In this document: positions 19,903 to 30,572 of the stretch, piece by piece
Numbering within the stretch: the stretch's first letter is position 1
Layout of the letters: each line of letters opens with the position of its first letter
DNA from: Candidatus Thiothrix putei
GTDB lineage: Bacteria; Pseudomonadota; Gammaproteobacteria; Thiotrichales; Thiotrichaceae
Assembly (NCBI GenBank): GCA_029972225.1
Contig: CP124756.1
Coordinates: 1,284,001-1,348,000 of the forward strand
Direction: 5' to 3'
Length of the DNA stretch: 64,000 nucleotides
The notes under the pieces: model-generated
Database searches by the model: none
Seen by the model: the letters and a program-made list of their open reading frames with translations, nothing else
Told to the model about the DNA's origin: nothing
Made by a program: the position numbers and the translations under genes

Positions 19903-20829
19903 GTGTTGAAACACGACACGGTGCTATTGCAGGAAGCCGTAATGGCATTAAATGTTCAGGAATCAGGCTGTTATGTCGATGGTACCTATGGTCGGGGCGG
20001 TCATTCTGCCTTGATTTTGGAGCGTTTGGGTGTAAACGGACGTTTGATCGTCATTGATAAGGATCCTGTTGCGGTTGAGTACGCACATCAGCGTCATGCG
20101 AATGACCCTCGTGTATTTGTCTGGCATGGTTCTTTTCGTGATTTTCCTCAAGCGTTACACGTTGCTGGTGTTACTGAAAAAATTCAGGGTGTCTTGTTGG
20201 ATTTGGGGGTGTCTTCCCCGCAATTGGATGATGCAGAACGTGGTTTCAGTTTTATGCGAGAAGGGCAACTGGATATGCGGATGGATACTTCCAGAGGTGA
20301 AAGTGCTGCTCAGTGGTTAAACCATGCGGATGAATCGGAAATAGCGGATGTATTATGGCGTTACGGTGAGGAGCGTTTTTCTCGTCAAATTGCCAAGGAA
20401 ATTGTCCGTGTCCGTGTACACAGCCCAATGGAAACCACTATACAACTGGCTGACTTAATTGCCAATGTGGTACGTAAGCGTGAGCCTGGGAAAAATCCTG
20501 CGACCCGTAGTTTTCAAGCAATACGTATTAAGGTCAATCAGGAATTGGATGATGTCGAGGCATGTTTACAACAAGCCGTTGAGTGGCTCGCTCCTGCTGG
20601 GCGTTTGGTTGTCATCAGTTTTCATTCATTGGAAGATCGTATTGTCAAACATTTTCTGCGTGATGTTTGTTCCGTACCTAGCTTGCCGAAGGGTTTACCC
20701 GTAATACCAGTCTTTATCCAACCGCCGATGAGAATGATTGGTAAGGCACAGCGTCCATCAGATGCAGAAGTGCAGGGTAATGTGCGTTCCCGCAGTGCAA
20801 TGATGCGGGTGGGGGAGCGTGTGGCATGA
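19903..20829 (+). CDS. rsmH: 16S rRNA (cytosine-1402 N4) methyltransferase RsmH
   Basis: Methylates the ribosomal decoding centre. The SAM-binding motif VDGTYGRGGHS lies near residues 25-35, LLDLGVSSPQLD follows, and the C-terminal SFHSLEDRIVKHF is typical. I choose the GTG at 19903 (MLKHDTVLL), 8 bases after AGGTGG; a GTG at 19891 overlaps that ribosome site. About 308 residues. Its stop overlaps ftsL by 4 bases. Confidence 0.96.
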   Translation: MLKHDTVLLQEAVMALNVQESGCYVDGTYGRGGHSALILERLGVNGRLIVIDKDPVAVEYAHQRHANDPRVFVWHGSFRDFPQALHVAGVTEKIQGVLLDLGVSSPQLDDAERGFSFMREGQLDMRMDTSRGESAAQWLNHADESEIADVLWRYGEERFSRQIAKEIVRVRVHSPMETTIQLADLIANVVRKREPGKNPATRSFQAIRIKVNQELDDVEACLQQAVEWLAPAGRLVVISFHSLEDRIVKHFLRDVCSVPSLPKGLPVIPVFIQPPMRMIGKAQRPSDAEVQGNVRSRSAMMRVGERVA

Positions 20830-21098
20830 ACCGTGGAGGTTTGTTGAGCGTGGCACTGTTATATGTGTTAGTCATCGGTATGGCCTTATTGATTGTGGCT
20901 AATCGTCATCACTCGCGCCAATTATTTGCTGAGTTACAAAAGCTGGAAAAAGAACGCGACGAACTGAGTGCTGATTGGAGTCGTTTAAAGTTAGAGCAAA
21001 GCACCTTGTTGAATCAAGTACATGTGGAAACCCGTTCTAAACAGGTATTGAATATGCAGAAACCCTCCGCTGACAACATCAAGGTTATACGCGAGTGA
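20826..21098 (+). CDS. ftsL: Cell division protein FtsL
   Basis: A 90-residue bitopic protein with one membrane helix (about 4-23) and a periplasmic leucine-zipper coiled coil, ending in LNMQKPSADNIKVIRE as in family members. It forms the FtsQLB complex that activates septal peptidoglycan synthesis. It overlaps both neighbours by 4 bases (ATGA and GTGA). Confidence 0.92.
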   Translation: MNRGGLLSVALLYVLVIGMALLIVANRHHSRQLFAELQKLEKERDELSADWSRLKLEQSTLLNQVHVETRSKQVLNMQKPSADNIKVIRE

Positions 21099-22945
21099 AG
21101 CGCAAAGTATTGAAGTCACCTGTGTTTCAGGGAAGACGTTTGTTCTTGATGTTAACCTTGTTAGTGGTAATCGGTATTTTAATGTTGCGGGCAGCATGGT
21201 TGGAAATATTCCAACAGGAATGGCTGCAACAGCAAGCAGACAAGCGTCAAATGCGCGTGGTTACGGTTCCTGCTTATCGGGGGATGATTACGGATCGTAA
21301 TGGTGATCCGATGGCAATTAGTTCGCCCGTTTCCTCGCTGTGGTGCAATCCACAAGAATTATTGCAAGCAAGGGAAGCCTTGCGCAACGAATATGAGTTA
21401 TCCCGTCAAGTGTCGGAGGCAACTGCTGGGGATACTGCTGCTGAGGAGAGTGAGGCTCAGGCATTGGCTTCGACTCGCTTTGCCCGCTTGGAGTCTGGTT
21501 TCCGTCAAATTGAAAAAGAACTGGGCATGGAAGAGGGTAGTTTGCCCGCCAAGTTAAAGGAAGCTAGTAGTAAGCAATTCTTCTATCTCGGTCGACAATT
21601 ACCGTTAGAGGTGGCAGATGCCATCCTGGATCTGGATTTGCCGGGTGTTGCCGCGACGCGAGAATACCGCCGTTATTATCCATTAGCAGAAACGGCTGGG
21701 CATGTGGTGGGTATGACCAATGTGGACGGTAATGGCATTGAGGGTATTGAAAAAGCGCAAAATGACATTTTAGCAGGTAAAAATGGTCAGACGCGGGTAG
21801 TGCGTGACGCTAAAGGCAAGCTGGTTGAGAGCGTTATTAGTATGGAGGAAATGCAGCCTGGGCAGAATGTGCAATTGAGTATTGACCGCCGTATTCAATA
21901 CCTTGCCTATAAAGAATTGAAAACCCAGGTGTCGCTATTGAATGCCAAAGCAGGTTCATTGATCGTGCTGGATGCGCATACCGGTGAAATTTTGGCGATG
22001 GCTAATGTGCCTTCCTTTAACCCGAACAACCGCAAAGAGTTGGAGCCGTATCTGTATCGTAACCGTGCGGTTACGGATAAATCCGAACCTGGTTCAACTA
22101 TTAAGCCTTTAACGATTGCTGCGGCCTTAGAGGCACGAGTTTTGGGGGCTGATGTTGAAATTAATACGTCACCCGGGCAAATCAACTTTGGTAAATACAG
22201 CGTCAAGGATCCGAAAGATTATGGTTCTATCACGTTGTCAACGTTATTAGCTAAATCCAGTAACGTGGGTGCTAGTCGGGTGGCGTTGCTGATGGCTGCG
22301 CGTGATCAGTGGATGTTCCTCAATCGCGTGGGGTTTGGGCGTGTGCCGAATGCTGGTTTTTCAGGTGAAACAGCGGGGCAACTAACCGATTATACCAAGT
22401 GGGGTAAAGTTGATCGTGCTTCACATGGTTATGGATATGGCTTGTCTGCCAGCTTGTTGCAAACTACCCACGCTTATGCGCCATTTGCGGCTAATGGCGT
22501 GTTTATGCCAGCTTCCATTTATAAGCTCGATAAGCCCGGCTTAGGTCAACAGGTGATGAGTCCTGATACTGCCAGTGCCGTGTTGCGCATGATGGAAGCG
22601 GTGGTGCAAAAAGGCGGAACAGGTGAGAAAGCTATGGTAGATGGCTACCGTATTGCTGGTAAAACAGGTACCGCTTATAAATATATCGACGGCAAATACC
22701 AAAATGACCGCTATTTGACCAGTTTTATTGGGGTTGCACCGGCTAGCCGTCCACGTTTAGTGGTCGCTGTTCAGATTGATGAACCTCAGATTGATGATAG
22801 TGGCGGCCGTGCCGCAGCACCCGTTTTTTCCAAAGTCATGGCAGAATCACTACGCTTGCTTGATGTGCCTCCAGATAACCTGCCTAGTGAGCATCCGCCG
22901 ATGCCGCAACCTGTAGCACCAGCCAATGTGGGAGGTGCTACATGA
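21095..22945 (+). CDS. ftsI: Septal peptidoglycan transpeptidase FtsI (PBP3)
   Basis: A 616-residue class B penicillin-binding protein. One N-terminal anchor (about 12-32) leads into a pedestal domain and a transpeptidase domain with STIK near residue 334 (nucleophile Ser), SSN near 388 and KTGT near 523. It crosslinks septal wall with FtsW. The GTG start overlaps ftsL. A somewhat long, Glu/Ala-rich insert (about 105-130) lies in the pedestal region. Confidence 0.97.
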   Translation: MKRKVLKSPVFQGRRLFLMLTLLVVIGILMLRAAWLEIFQQEWLQQQADKRQMRVVTVPAYRGMITDRNGDPMAISSPVSSLWCNPQELLQAREALRNEYELSRQVSEATAGDTAAEESEAQALASTRFARLESGFRQIEKELGMEEGSLPAKLKEASSKQFFYLGRQLPLEVADAILDLDLPGVAATREYRRYYPLAETAGHVVGMTNVDGNGIEGIEKAQNDILAGKNGQTRVVRDAKGKLVESVISMEEMQPGQNVQLSIDRRIQYLAYKELKTQVSLLNAKAGSLIVLDAHTGEILAMANVPSFNPNNRKELEPYLYRNRAVTDKSEPGSTIKPLTIAAALEARVLGADVEINTSPGQINFGKYSVKDPKDYGSITLSTLLAKSSNVGASRVALLMAARDQWMFLNRVGFGRVPNAGFSGETAGQLTDYTKWGKVDRASHGYGYGLSASLLQTTHAYAPFAANGVFMPASIYKLDKPGLGQQVMSPDTASAVLRMMEAVVQKGGTGEKAMVDGYRIAGKTGTAYKYIDGKYQNDRYLTSFIGVAPASRPRLVVAVQIDEPQIDDSGGRAAAPVFSKVMAESLRLLDVPPDNLPSEHPPMPQPVAPANVGGAT

Positions 22946-24432
22946 GCCATTCTGTATCCCTCCGCGCTTTATTAACCGGTTTGGTTGAATCCGTACCGGA
23001 TATCGAGATTACGGGGTTGACTTTGGATAATCGCCAAGTTCAACCCGGCATGGCGTTTGTGGCTTTGCGTGGCACGCGCCAACATGGTTTGGATTATGCT
23101 GAAGCGGCTGTCCGTGCTGGGGCGAGTGTCGTGCTTTACGAGCCGGAAATAGGTTTACAGCCACCAGTTTTGTCGGTTGACGCGGTGTCTGTCCCTGCTT
23201 TGAGGGAACATTTAGGGACACTCGCCGACCGTTTTAATGCGAATCCCAGTGCCGGGTTGTTCATGGTGGGGGTGACTGGTACTGATGGTAAAACGTCAGT
23301 AAGCCATTTCGTTGCCGAAGCATTGAATACTGACCCTGTGCAGCCAACAGCAGTTATTGGAACGTTAGGCATTGGTGTGCCGGGAGCTTTACAGCCTGCA
23401 ACACATACCACGCCTGATGCGCTCACGGTTCACCACTTGTTACGCCGTTTGCATGACGATGGTTTTACTGCTGTTGCGATGGAAGTGTCTTCGCACGCGC
23501 TGGATCAGGGGCGGGTCAATGGTATCCGCTTTAATGTGGCGGTTTTGACTAACTTGACCCGCGATCATCTGGATTATCACGGCACTGTGGAAGCTTATGC
23601 TGAAGCTAAGCGTAAATTGTTTCATTGGCCGGATTTGCAAGCGGTCGTGTTGAATCTGGATGATGCTTTTGGGCAACGCTTAGCAGCCGAGTTATCCGAA
23701 AAACAGGTGCGTGTCATCGGTTATGGCGTGGGCAATGCGGCTGATTATCCGACGGGAACCTTGGTTGCAACAGAACCTGTATTTGATCACAGCGGGATCA
23801 GTGCCAAGGTGTCGAACGGGCAGGAAGCGGGGGTATTGCAAGCACCGGTGTTAGGGCAATTCAACTTGCATAACGTGCTGGCAGCTTTGGGGGTCTTGTT
23901 GGCAAAAGGCTTAGCATTGTCGGATGCTTTGCAACGCTTGCAACACGTACAGGTTGTGCCGGGGCGCATGGAGCGGGTCGGTGCAGATGCAGGCAGACTG
24001 GTGGTGGTGGACTACGCACATACACCCGGCGCATTGCAGCAGGTATTAACGGCGGTGCGGGTGCATACCCGTGGGCGTTTGCTGTGTGTGTTTGGCTGTG
24101 GCGGCGACCGTGATCGTGGAAAACGACCGTTAATGGCAAAAATAGCCGAATCTGATGCTGACGTGGTGATCGTAACCGACGATAATCCGCGCTCTGAAAA
24201 TCCGCAGCAGATATTTGAGGACATTATGCAAGGCTTCCACAATAAAACGGGCGTGACCTTTGAGCACGACCGTACTAAAGCGATTCGCCTCGCCATTGGG
24301 CAAGCACAGCCCGGCGATACCGTATTGATTGCAGGCAAAGGCCATGAAACCGTACAGATTTTAGCGCATGGCACGGTGCCATTTGATGACCGCATTCAAG
24401 CAGCACTGGCGTTGCAGGAGTGTGGCGCATGA
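22942..24432 (+). CDS. murE: UDP-MurNAc-L-Ala-D-Glu:meso-diaminopimelate ligase MurE
   Basis: Adds the third residue of the stem peptide. 496 residues. The ATP loop GTDGKTS is near 113. The DNPR motif (DDNPRSENP near 413) specifies meso-diaminopimelate and not lysine, so the wall is the Gram-negative type. It overlaps ftsI and murF by 4 bases each. Confidence 0.98.
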   Translation: MSHSVSLRALLTGLVESVPDIEITGLTLDNRQVQPGMAFVALRGTRQHGLDYAEAAVRAGASVVLYEPEIGLQPPVLSVDAVSVPALREHLGTLADRFNANPSAGLFMVGVTGTDGKTSVSHFVAEALNTDPVQPTAVIGTLGIGVPGALQPATHTTPDALTVHHLLRRLHDDGFTAVAMEVSSHALDQGRVNGIRFNVAVLTNLTRDHLDYHGTVEAYAEAKRKLFHWPDLQAVVLNLDDAFGQRLAAELSEKQVRVIGYGVGNAADYPTGTLVATEPVFDHSGISAKVSNGQEAGVLQAPVLGQFNLHNVLAALGVLLAKGLALSDALQRLQHVQVVPGRMERVGADAGRLVVVDYAHTPGALQQVLTAVRVHTRGRLLCVFGCGGDRDRGKRPLMAKIAESDADVVIVTDDNPRSENPQQIFEDIMQGFHNKTGVTFEHDRTKAIRLAIGQAQPGDTVLIAGKGHETVQILAHGTVPFDDRIQAALALQECGA

Positions 24433-25772
24433 CGTGGTTGAGTCTTGCTGAGATTGCTGAACTGACGGGTGGAACGCTGCATGGTCAGAATGTGGCGATT
24501 GAGCGTGTGGAGCGCGACTCACGGCAAGTGCAAAGCGGTGATTTATTCCTTGCTCTGAGGGGGGAGCGGTTTGATGCCCACGACTTTGTGCCACAGGTGG
24601 CAGGCAAAGCCAGTGGTGCATTGGTTTCCCGCTTAATCGACGCAGCTATTCCTCAGGTAGTAGTGGACGATGTGCGCTTGGCATTGGGACGGTTAGCGGC
24701 GGCATGGCGACAAACGTTTACTCTGCCTTTGATCGGGTTGACCGGTAGTAATGGCAAAACCACCGTAAAAGAAATGCTGACAGCTATCTTGTCATTACAG
24801 GGTGACACTTTAGCGACGGCGGGTAATCTCAATAATGATATTGGAATGCCGCTGACGTTATTGGGTTTGCGCCAGCAACACGCGTTTGCTGTGATTGAAA
24901 TGGGCATGAGCCATTTTGGTGAAATTGATTATTTGGCTCGTATCGCCCGCCCGGATGTTGCCATTATTAACAATGCCGGTGCTGCCCATTTGGAGGGTGT
25001 CGGTGATCTTGCCGGTGTGGCACGCGCTAAAGGTGAAATTTTCAATGGTTTGTCAGCAAACGGTGTTGCCATTCTGAATGCCGATGATGCGTATGTGGAT
25101 TATTGGCTCGGTCTGAATACCGGTAGGAGGATAATGACCTTTGGTCTGAATAACCCAGCGGATGTGCAGGGCAGTGTCGCTGGCAATCAGTTGCACATTA
25201 CCGCTAACGGGAAAGCGGTCGCCGTTAGTTTGCCGTTATTGGGGCGGCATAATCAGATGAATGCATTGGCAGCGGCGACTGCGGCACTGGCGTTGGGCGT
25301 GTCATTGGATACCGTGCAGCGTGGTTTGGAATCCTTAGCGGCGATCAAGGGGCGCTTATGCCCGAAAGCGGGTGCGCATGGCGGTTTGGTGATTGACGAT
25401 ACGTACAATGCCAATCCGAGTTCTACAGCGGCGGCAGTGGCGGTATTGGCAGGAATGCAGGGCAGAAGGGTGTTGGTCTTGGGGGATATGGGCGAATTGG
25501 GCGCGAATGGAGTGGCATTACATGCCGGTATTGGTCAGCAGGCGGCGCAAGCCGGAATTGATGCTTTGTATACTTTAGGCACGTTGAGTGCGCACGCGAG
25601 TGCAGCGTTTGGTAAGGCAGGCTATGCTTTTAGTGAACTGGATGCGTTACTGGATGCGTTACAGGCGGCATTGCAGCCGGATACAACGCTGTTGGTGAAA
25701 GGTTCGCGTTCGGCACGGATGGAACGGGTGGTGGATGCATTGACAGTCGCGGCTGTCCAGGAGGTCGCGTAA
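24429..25772 (+). CDS. murF: UDP-MurNAc-tripeptide:D-Ala-D-Ala ligase MurF
   Basis: Adds D-Ala-D-Ala to complete the pentapeptide. 447 residues, with the ATP loop GSNGKTT near 108, [11 protein letters not shown] and [10 protein letters not shown] in place. The ATG at 24429 has AGGAG 8 bases upstream and the coupling ATGA overlap with murE; the earlier frame start at 24420 lacks both. Confidence 0.97.
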   Translation: MTWLSLAEIAELTGGTLHGQNVAIERVERDSRQVQSGDLFLALRGERFDAHDFVPQVAGKASGALVSRLIDAAIPQVVVDDVRLALGRLAAAWRQTFTLPLIGLTGSNGKTTVKEMLTAILSLQGDTLATAGNLNNDIGMPLTLLGLRQQHAFAVIEMGMSHFGEIDYLARIARPDVAIINNAGAAHLEGVGDLAGVARAKGEIFNGLSANGVAILNADDAYVDYWLGLNTGRRIMTFGLNNPADVQGSVAGNQLHITANGKAVAVSLPLLGRHNQMNALAAATAALALGVSLDTVQRGLESLAAIKGRLCPKAGAHGGLVIDDTYNANPSSTAAAVAVLAGMQGRRVLVLGDMGELGANGVALHAGIGQQAAQAGIDALYTLGTLSAHASAAFGKAGYAFSELDALLDALQAALQPDTTLLVKGSRSARMERVVDALTVAAVQEVA

Positions 25773-26854
25773 TGTTGGTTTGGTTGTTTGATTTCCTGAG
25801 TGATTTTTACCGTGGTTTTAATGTATTTCAATATTTAACCTTGCGGGCTATTTTGGGTTTATTGACGGCGTTGTTCATTGCATTGTGGACAGGGCCGCGC
25901 ATGATTCGGGCGCTCACTCGCTTAAAAATTGGGCAATATATTCGTGAAGATGGCCCCCAGCACCAAATGAAGGCGGGTACGCCCACCATGGGCGGGGTGA
26001 TGATTATTCTGGCTATTGGCGTTGCCACCTTGTTGTGGGCGGATTTGAGCAATCATTATGTGTGGGTGGTATTGCTGGTCACGCTGGGGTTTGGTTTGGT
26101 AGGTGGTTTGGATGATTACATCAAACTCAAGCAGCGTCGTAATTTGGGCTTGACCGCTAAGCAAAAATACGTGGGCTTGAGCTTGATTGGGTTTGCCGCC
26201 GCCTTTTATTTGTTTTTCACCGCAGCGACTCCGGTGGAAACGACGTTTTTCTTGCCGGTATTCAAAGATGCACATTGGCAGATGGGCTGGTTATTCATTC
26301 CTTGGGTGTATTTGGTGGTGGTGGGTTCGAGTAATGCGGTGAACCTGACTGATGGTTTGGATGGCTTGGCGATTATGCCGACCATTATGGTGGCTGGTGG
26401 TTTGGCAATTTTTGCTTATGTGAGCGGACATGCCACGATTTCACAGTATTTGGGAGTGCCACGGATTCCCGGTGCAGGTGAGTTAGTGGTATTTTGTGCG
26501 GCAATATTCGGTGCTGGTTTGGGTTTCTTGTGGTTTAACACGTACCCCGCGCAAGTGTTCATGGGCGATGTCGGCGCATTGGCACTGGGGGCGGCACTTG
26601 GCATCGTCGCGGTGGTGGTGCGTCAGGAAATCGTTTTGGCAATTATGGGCGGAATTTTTGTGTTAGAAACCCTCTCGGTTATTATGCAAGTAGGCTATTT
26701 TAAAGCGACGAGTGGCAAGCGGATTTTCCGCATGGCTCCTTTGCACCACCATTATGAGAAAAAAGGCTGGCCCGAACCACGGGTCATTGTCCGTTTTTGG
26801 ATTGTCACGGTGATTTTGGTGATGATCGGTTTGGCAACCTTGAAGATTCGTTAA
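25772..26854 (+). CDS. mraY: Phospho-MurNAc-pentapeptide translocase MraY
   Basis: Makes lipid I on the inner membrane from UDP-MurNAc-pentapeptide and undecaprenyl phosphate. 360 residues and about ten membrane helices. Signature GTPTMGG near 70, the aspartates in [17 protein letters not shown] near 190-199 and [10 protein letters not shown], and the HHHYEKKGW loop near 325 are intact. It overlaps murF by one base (TAATG). Confidence 0.98.
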   Translation: MLVWLFDFLSDFYRGFNVFQYLTLRAILGLLTALFIALWTGPRMIRALTRLKIGQYIREDGPQHQMKAGTPTMGGVMIILAIGVATLLWADLSNHYVWVVLLVTLGFGLVGGLDDYIKLKQRRNLGLTAKQKYVGLSLIGFAAAFYLFFTAATPVETTFFLPVFKDAHWQMGWLFIPWVYLVVVGSSNAVNLTDGLDGLAIMPTIMVAGGLAIFAYVSGHATISQYLGVPRIPGAGELVVFCAAIFGAGLGFLWFNTYPAQVFMGDVGALALGAALGIVAVVVRQEIVLAIMGGIFVLETLSVIMQVGYFKATSGKRIFRMAPLHHHYEKKGWPEPRVIVRFWIVTVILVMIGLATLKIR

Positions 26855-26858
26855 GGCA

Positions 26859-28232
26859 ATGAGTGACGCTGGTATGACAATGCAAATGCACAATTGGGAT
26901 ACGCTGGTGGTTGGCTTAGGTCAGACCGGGTTGTCGGTTGCGCGGCATTTGCAGGCGCGTGGGGTGGCGTTTGCGGTGGTGGATAGCCGTGCTAACCCGC
27001 CGGGCAAAGATGAGTTGCTGGCAGAGTTTCCACAAACGCCTTACCACTTTGGGGCATTTGCTGAGGCCGCTGCTTGGTTTGCCAGTGCAACTACCTTGGT
27101 GGTCAGCCCCGGTATTGCGATTGCGACCCCGGAAATCCATGCCGCTGGTGAACGCGGTGCGGCAATCATTGGTGACATTGAGTTGTTTGTGCGCGAAGCC
27201 CCAGCTCCCGTGATTGCGATTACCGGCTCTAACGGCAAAAGCAGTGTTACCACGCTGGTGGATTTAATGGCGCAAAAAGCCGGAATGAAGTCTTACGCAG
27301 GCGGCAATCTGGGCTATGCAGCGCTGGATTTGCTGGCACAGCCGACGCCGGATTTGTATGTGATGGAACTTTCCAGCTTTCAATTGGAAACCACCCAGTC
27401 GCTACGCGCCGTCTCAGCCGTGGTATTAAATGTCAGCGAAGATCACATGGACAGATACCCCAGCTTTGCTGATTATGCCGCCGCCAAGCAAGTTGCGTAC
27501 CAACATTGTGGATGTGCGGTAGTAAATCGTGACGATGCGGTGGTAATGGCGATGCTGGCAGACTTGACGGACGCTGAGCGCAGTCGAAGCGTCAGTTTTG
27601 GCTTGGATATTCCGACAGACGGTCAATACGGTCTGCGTGAACACGCGGGTAAACGCTGGTTAGCCAAGGGTGAAACCCTGTTGCTGGTGGTGGATGAAAT
27701 GAAATTGCCGGGTGAGCACAATTACGCGAATGCACTGGCAGCGTTGGCGTTGGGCGAGGCAGCCGGTATTCCGCTGGATGGTATGTTGGCAGCTTTGCGT
27801 GAGTTCAGCGGCTTGGCACATCGCACCCAGTGGGTTCGCGAACGCGCTGGGGTGAATTGGTATAACGATTCCAAAGGCACGAATGTTGGCGCGACGCTGG
27901 CAGCCTTAGCAGGTTTACCCGGCAAAACCGTGTTGATTGCGGGTGGGCAGGGCAAAGGGGCAGATTTTTCGCCCTTGCGTGCGGTGGCAATGGCAAAAGC
28001 ACGGGCGCTGGTGTTGATTGGTGAGGATCGCAATAAAATTGCTGATGTGGTGGAGGGGTATGCCCCGTATGTGTTTGCGCATGATATGGCGGATGCTGTG
28101 GCTATTGCAGCAGCGTTGGCGCAAGCGGGGGATAACGTGCTGCTGTCACCGGCTTGTGCGAGTTTTGATATGTTCAAAAGCTATGTGCATCGCGGTGACG
28201 TGTTTACTGCGGAAGTCAGGAGCTTGCCATGA
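26859..28232 (+). CDS. murD: UDP-MurNAc-L-alanine:D-glutamate ligase MurD
   Basis: Adds the second residue of the stem peptide. 457 residues with the ATP loop GSNGKSS near 124, ELSSFQLE and the NDSKGTN motif near 335. Several Met codons at the start (26859, 26874, 26880) make the exact N terminus uncertain. Four bases after mraY and overlapping ftsW by 4. Confidence 0.97.
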   Translation: MSDAGMTMQMHNWDTLVVGLGQTGLSVARHLQARGVAFAVVDSRANPPGKDELLAEFPQTPYHFGAFAEAAAWFASATTLVVSPGIAIATPEIHAAGERGAAIIGDIELFVREAPAPVIAITGSNGKSSVTTLVDLMAQKAGMKSYAGGNLGYAALDLLAQPTPDLYVMELSSFQLETTQSLRAVSAVVLNVSEDHMDRYPSFADYAAAKQVAYQHCGCAVVNRDDAVVMAMLADLTDAERSRSVSFGLDIPTDGQYGLREHAGKRWLAKGETLLLVVDEMKLPGEHNYANALAALALGEAAGIPLDGMLAALREFSGLAHRTQWVRERAGVNWYNDSKGTNVGATLAALAGLPGKTVLIAGGQGKGADFSPLRAVAMAKARALVLIGEDRNKIADVVEGYAPYVFAHDMADAVAIAAALAQAGDNVLLSPACASFDMFKSYVHRGDVFTAEVRSLP

Positions 28233-29458
28233 TTAAACTGCCTAGCTTGATGCTGGATACCCCGACCGACAATTTTTGGTCACGTTATGTGGATCGTGAT
28301 TTGCTGATTGCGTTGCTGGCTATCATCGGTATCGGGATTGTAATGTTGGCATCGGCGTCGTTATGGGTGGCAGAAAAACAGTACAACGACCCGTATTTTT
28401 ACCTGCAACGCCAAGCGTTCTATCTGGCGATTGGGGTGGTGTTGGCGCTGGGGATGTATCAAATTCGGGTGGATTTCTGGCAGCAATTAGGGGTGCGTCT
28501 ATTGCCGCTGGTGCTAGTGTTGTTGGTGTTGGTGCTGATCCCCGGTATTGGCAAGGAAGTGAATGGTAGTCGGCGTTGGCTAAATCTGGGTTTCATGGCG
28601 ATACAGGTGTCGGAGCTGGCGAAACTGATTATGTTGCTGTACCTGTCAGGTTACTTGATTCGCCACGGGAAAAGCTTGGCAACGTCGCCGTCTTATCAGC
28701 CCTTATTGATTCCTTTGGTGGTGTTGGGGGTCACGGGTGGTTTGTTATTGCTGGAGCCGGATTTTGGGTCGACGATTGTTATTTTCGTCACGGGTTTGTC
28801 GTTGCTGTTTTTGGGGGGGGTGCCGCTGCAACGGCTGGGTATCCTGATTGGTGGCGCGATTTTGGTAATGATTCCGGTGTCGATGATGGGCTATCGCGGT
28901 GCGCGTTGGGATGCCTTGATGAACCCGTGGGCGCACGAAGCCGACAAGGGGTATCAGACGGTTCATGCGCTGATGGCGATTGGTGACGGAGGTTGGTTTG
29001 GCAACGGCTTGGGTGGCGGTATCCAGAAGTTGTTTTACCTGCCGGAAGCGCACAACGATTTTATTTTCTCAATATTGGCGGAAGAGTTCGGCTTTATCGG
29101 CATGTTGGTGGTGCTGAGTTTGTACGGTTGGCTGGTGTTACGTGCGTTTGTGATCGGCTTTCAGGCAGATAAAGCGGGTAAGCATTTTGGTGCGTATGTG
29201 GCTTATGGGATCGGGTTTTGGATGGGGTTTCAGGTCATCCTGCATATTGGGGTGAATTTGGCGGTATTGCCCCCTAAAGGTTTGACCTTGCCGTTGATGA
29301 GTTATGGCGGGAGCAGTTTATTGGTCACGTTGATGGCAATGGCTTTATTGATGCGGGTGCACCGTGAAACCCAGTTGGTGCAGTTTGGTTTACCAGAAGT
29401 GCGTGCGCCCAAACCACCCAAAGCGCGAGCGATTCGGAGGACTACCCGTGGCGAGTAA
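28229..29458 (+). CDS. ftsW: Septal peptidoglycan polymerase FtsW
   Basis: A SEDS-family glycosyltransferase that works with FtsI. 409 residues and about ten membrane helices. The SEDS landmarks GSRRWLNLG, QPSELAK-like VSELAKL, LEPDFGST and the C-terminal LPPKGLTLPLMSYGGSS are present. The last 30 residues are basic and cytoplasmic. Overlaps murG by 11 bases. Confidence 0.97.
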   Translation: MIKLPSLMLDTPTDNFWSRYVDRDLLIALLAIIGIGIVMLASASLWVAEKQYNDPYFYLQRQAFYLAIGVVLALGMYQIRVDFWQQLGVRLLPLVLVLLVLVLIPGIGKEVNGSRRWLNLGFMAIQVSELAKLIMLLYLSGYLIRHGKSLATSPSYQPLLIPLVVLGVTGGLLLLEPDFGSTIVIFVTGLSLLFLGGVPLQRLGILIGGAILVMIPVSMMGYRGARWDALMNPWAHEADKGYQTVHALMAIGDGGWFGNGLGGGIQKLFYLPEAHNDFIFSILAEEFGFIGMLVVLSLYGWLVLRAFVIGFQADKAGKHFGAYVAYGIGFWMGFQVILHIGVNLAVLPPKGLTLPLMSYGGSSLLVTLMAMALLMRVHRETQLVQFGLPEVRAPKPPKARAIRRTTRGE

Positions 29459-30572
29459 ACAGCAGCGTCCGATTATGATTACCGCAGGTGGCACGGGTGG
29501 GCATGTTTACCCCGGTTTGGCGGTGGCGCGTGCTTTGATCGCCCAGGGGATTCCTGTGGTGTGGATGGGAACACGCAAAGGATTGGAAGCACGCGTGATT
29601 CCCGAAGCCGGTATCGAGATGGCGTGGTTGGATGTCAGTGCCTTGCGTGGCAAAGGCTTGCGGGCATTGTTGTTAGCGCCAGTGAATCTGGTGCGGGCGT
29701 TGTGGCAGGCGCTGCAAATCGTGCGCAAACATCAGCCCGCTGCGGTATTAGGCATGGGCGGATTTGTGGCAGGTCCCGGTGGCTTGATGGCGGCGTTGCT
29801 GGGCAAGCCGGTAGTGATTCATGAGCAGAATGCCGTCGCAGGTTTAACCAATAAGCTGTTATCCCGCGTTAGTCGGCGGGTGTTGGAAGGTTTCCCTGGC
29901 ACGTTTACTGCGAGCCAAAAGGTGATGGCAACCGGCAACCCAGTGCGTTTGGACATTGCCAGTTTGCCCGCGCCCTTGGAGCGTTTGGTTGATTGTGACG
30001 ATGAGCCGGTACACGTATTAGTGGTCGGTGGCAGTCTGGGGGCGCAAGCGTTAAACCAGATGGTTCCGCAAGCATTGGCGCAATTGGATACGGCAATTCG
30101 CCCGTTAGTGCGCCACCAAGCTGGTGTGAAAAATATTGAGGATGCCCGTAGCCAATACGCCGTAGCTGGTGTTGAAGCGGAGGTGATGCCGTTCATTGAG
30201 GACATGGCGGAAGCGTATGCATGGGCGGATTTGGTGATTTGCCGTGCCGGTGCGCTCACCATTGCCGAATTGGCAGCGGCAGGTGTGGCGGCAGTGTTAG
30301 TGCCTTACCCACACGCGGTGGATGATCACCAGACCGCGAACGGCAATTACTTGGCCGAAAACGGCGCGGCGTTATTGATTCAGCAGCGCGATTTAACCCC
30401 AGAAAAACTCGCGGGCGTATTAAAAGAGTTGTGTACGGATCGCGCCCGTTTACGGCAAATGAGCATCGCGTCGCGCACCTTGGCGAAGCCTCATGCAACG
30501 GCACAAGTGGCGGCGATTTGTGCCGCTTACGCCGGTTATGATTTCGATAATTCAGCAGGAAAACAACAATGA
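29448..30572 (+). CDS. murG: Lipid II synthase MurG
   Basis: A peripheral GT-B transferase that adds GlcNAc to lipid I. 374 residues. The glycine-rich loop [10 protein letters not shown] lies near residue 14, and the C-terminal donor site has [10 protein letters not shown] and [11 protein letters not shown]. The GTG at 29448 has GGAGG 7 bases upstream; the frame extends further back but only within ftsW coding sequence. Confidence 0.97.
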   Translation: MASKQQRPIMITAGGTGGHVYPGLAVARALIAQGIPVVWMGTRKGLEARVIPEAGIEMAWLDVSALRGKGLRALLLAPVNLVRALWQALQIVRKHQPAAVLGMGGFVAGPGGLMAALLGKPVVIHEQNAVAGLTNKLLSRVSRRVLEGFPGTFTASQKVMATGNPVRLDIASLPAPLERLVDCDDEPVHVLVVGGSLGAQALNQMVPQALAQLDTAIRPLVRHQAGVKNIEDARSQYAVAGVEAEVMPFIEDMAEAYAWADLVICRAGALTIAELAAAGVAAVLVPYPHAVDDHQTANGNYLAENGAALLIQQRDLTPEKLAGVLKELCTDRARLRQMSIASRTLAKPHATAQVAAICAAYAGYDFDNSAGKQQ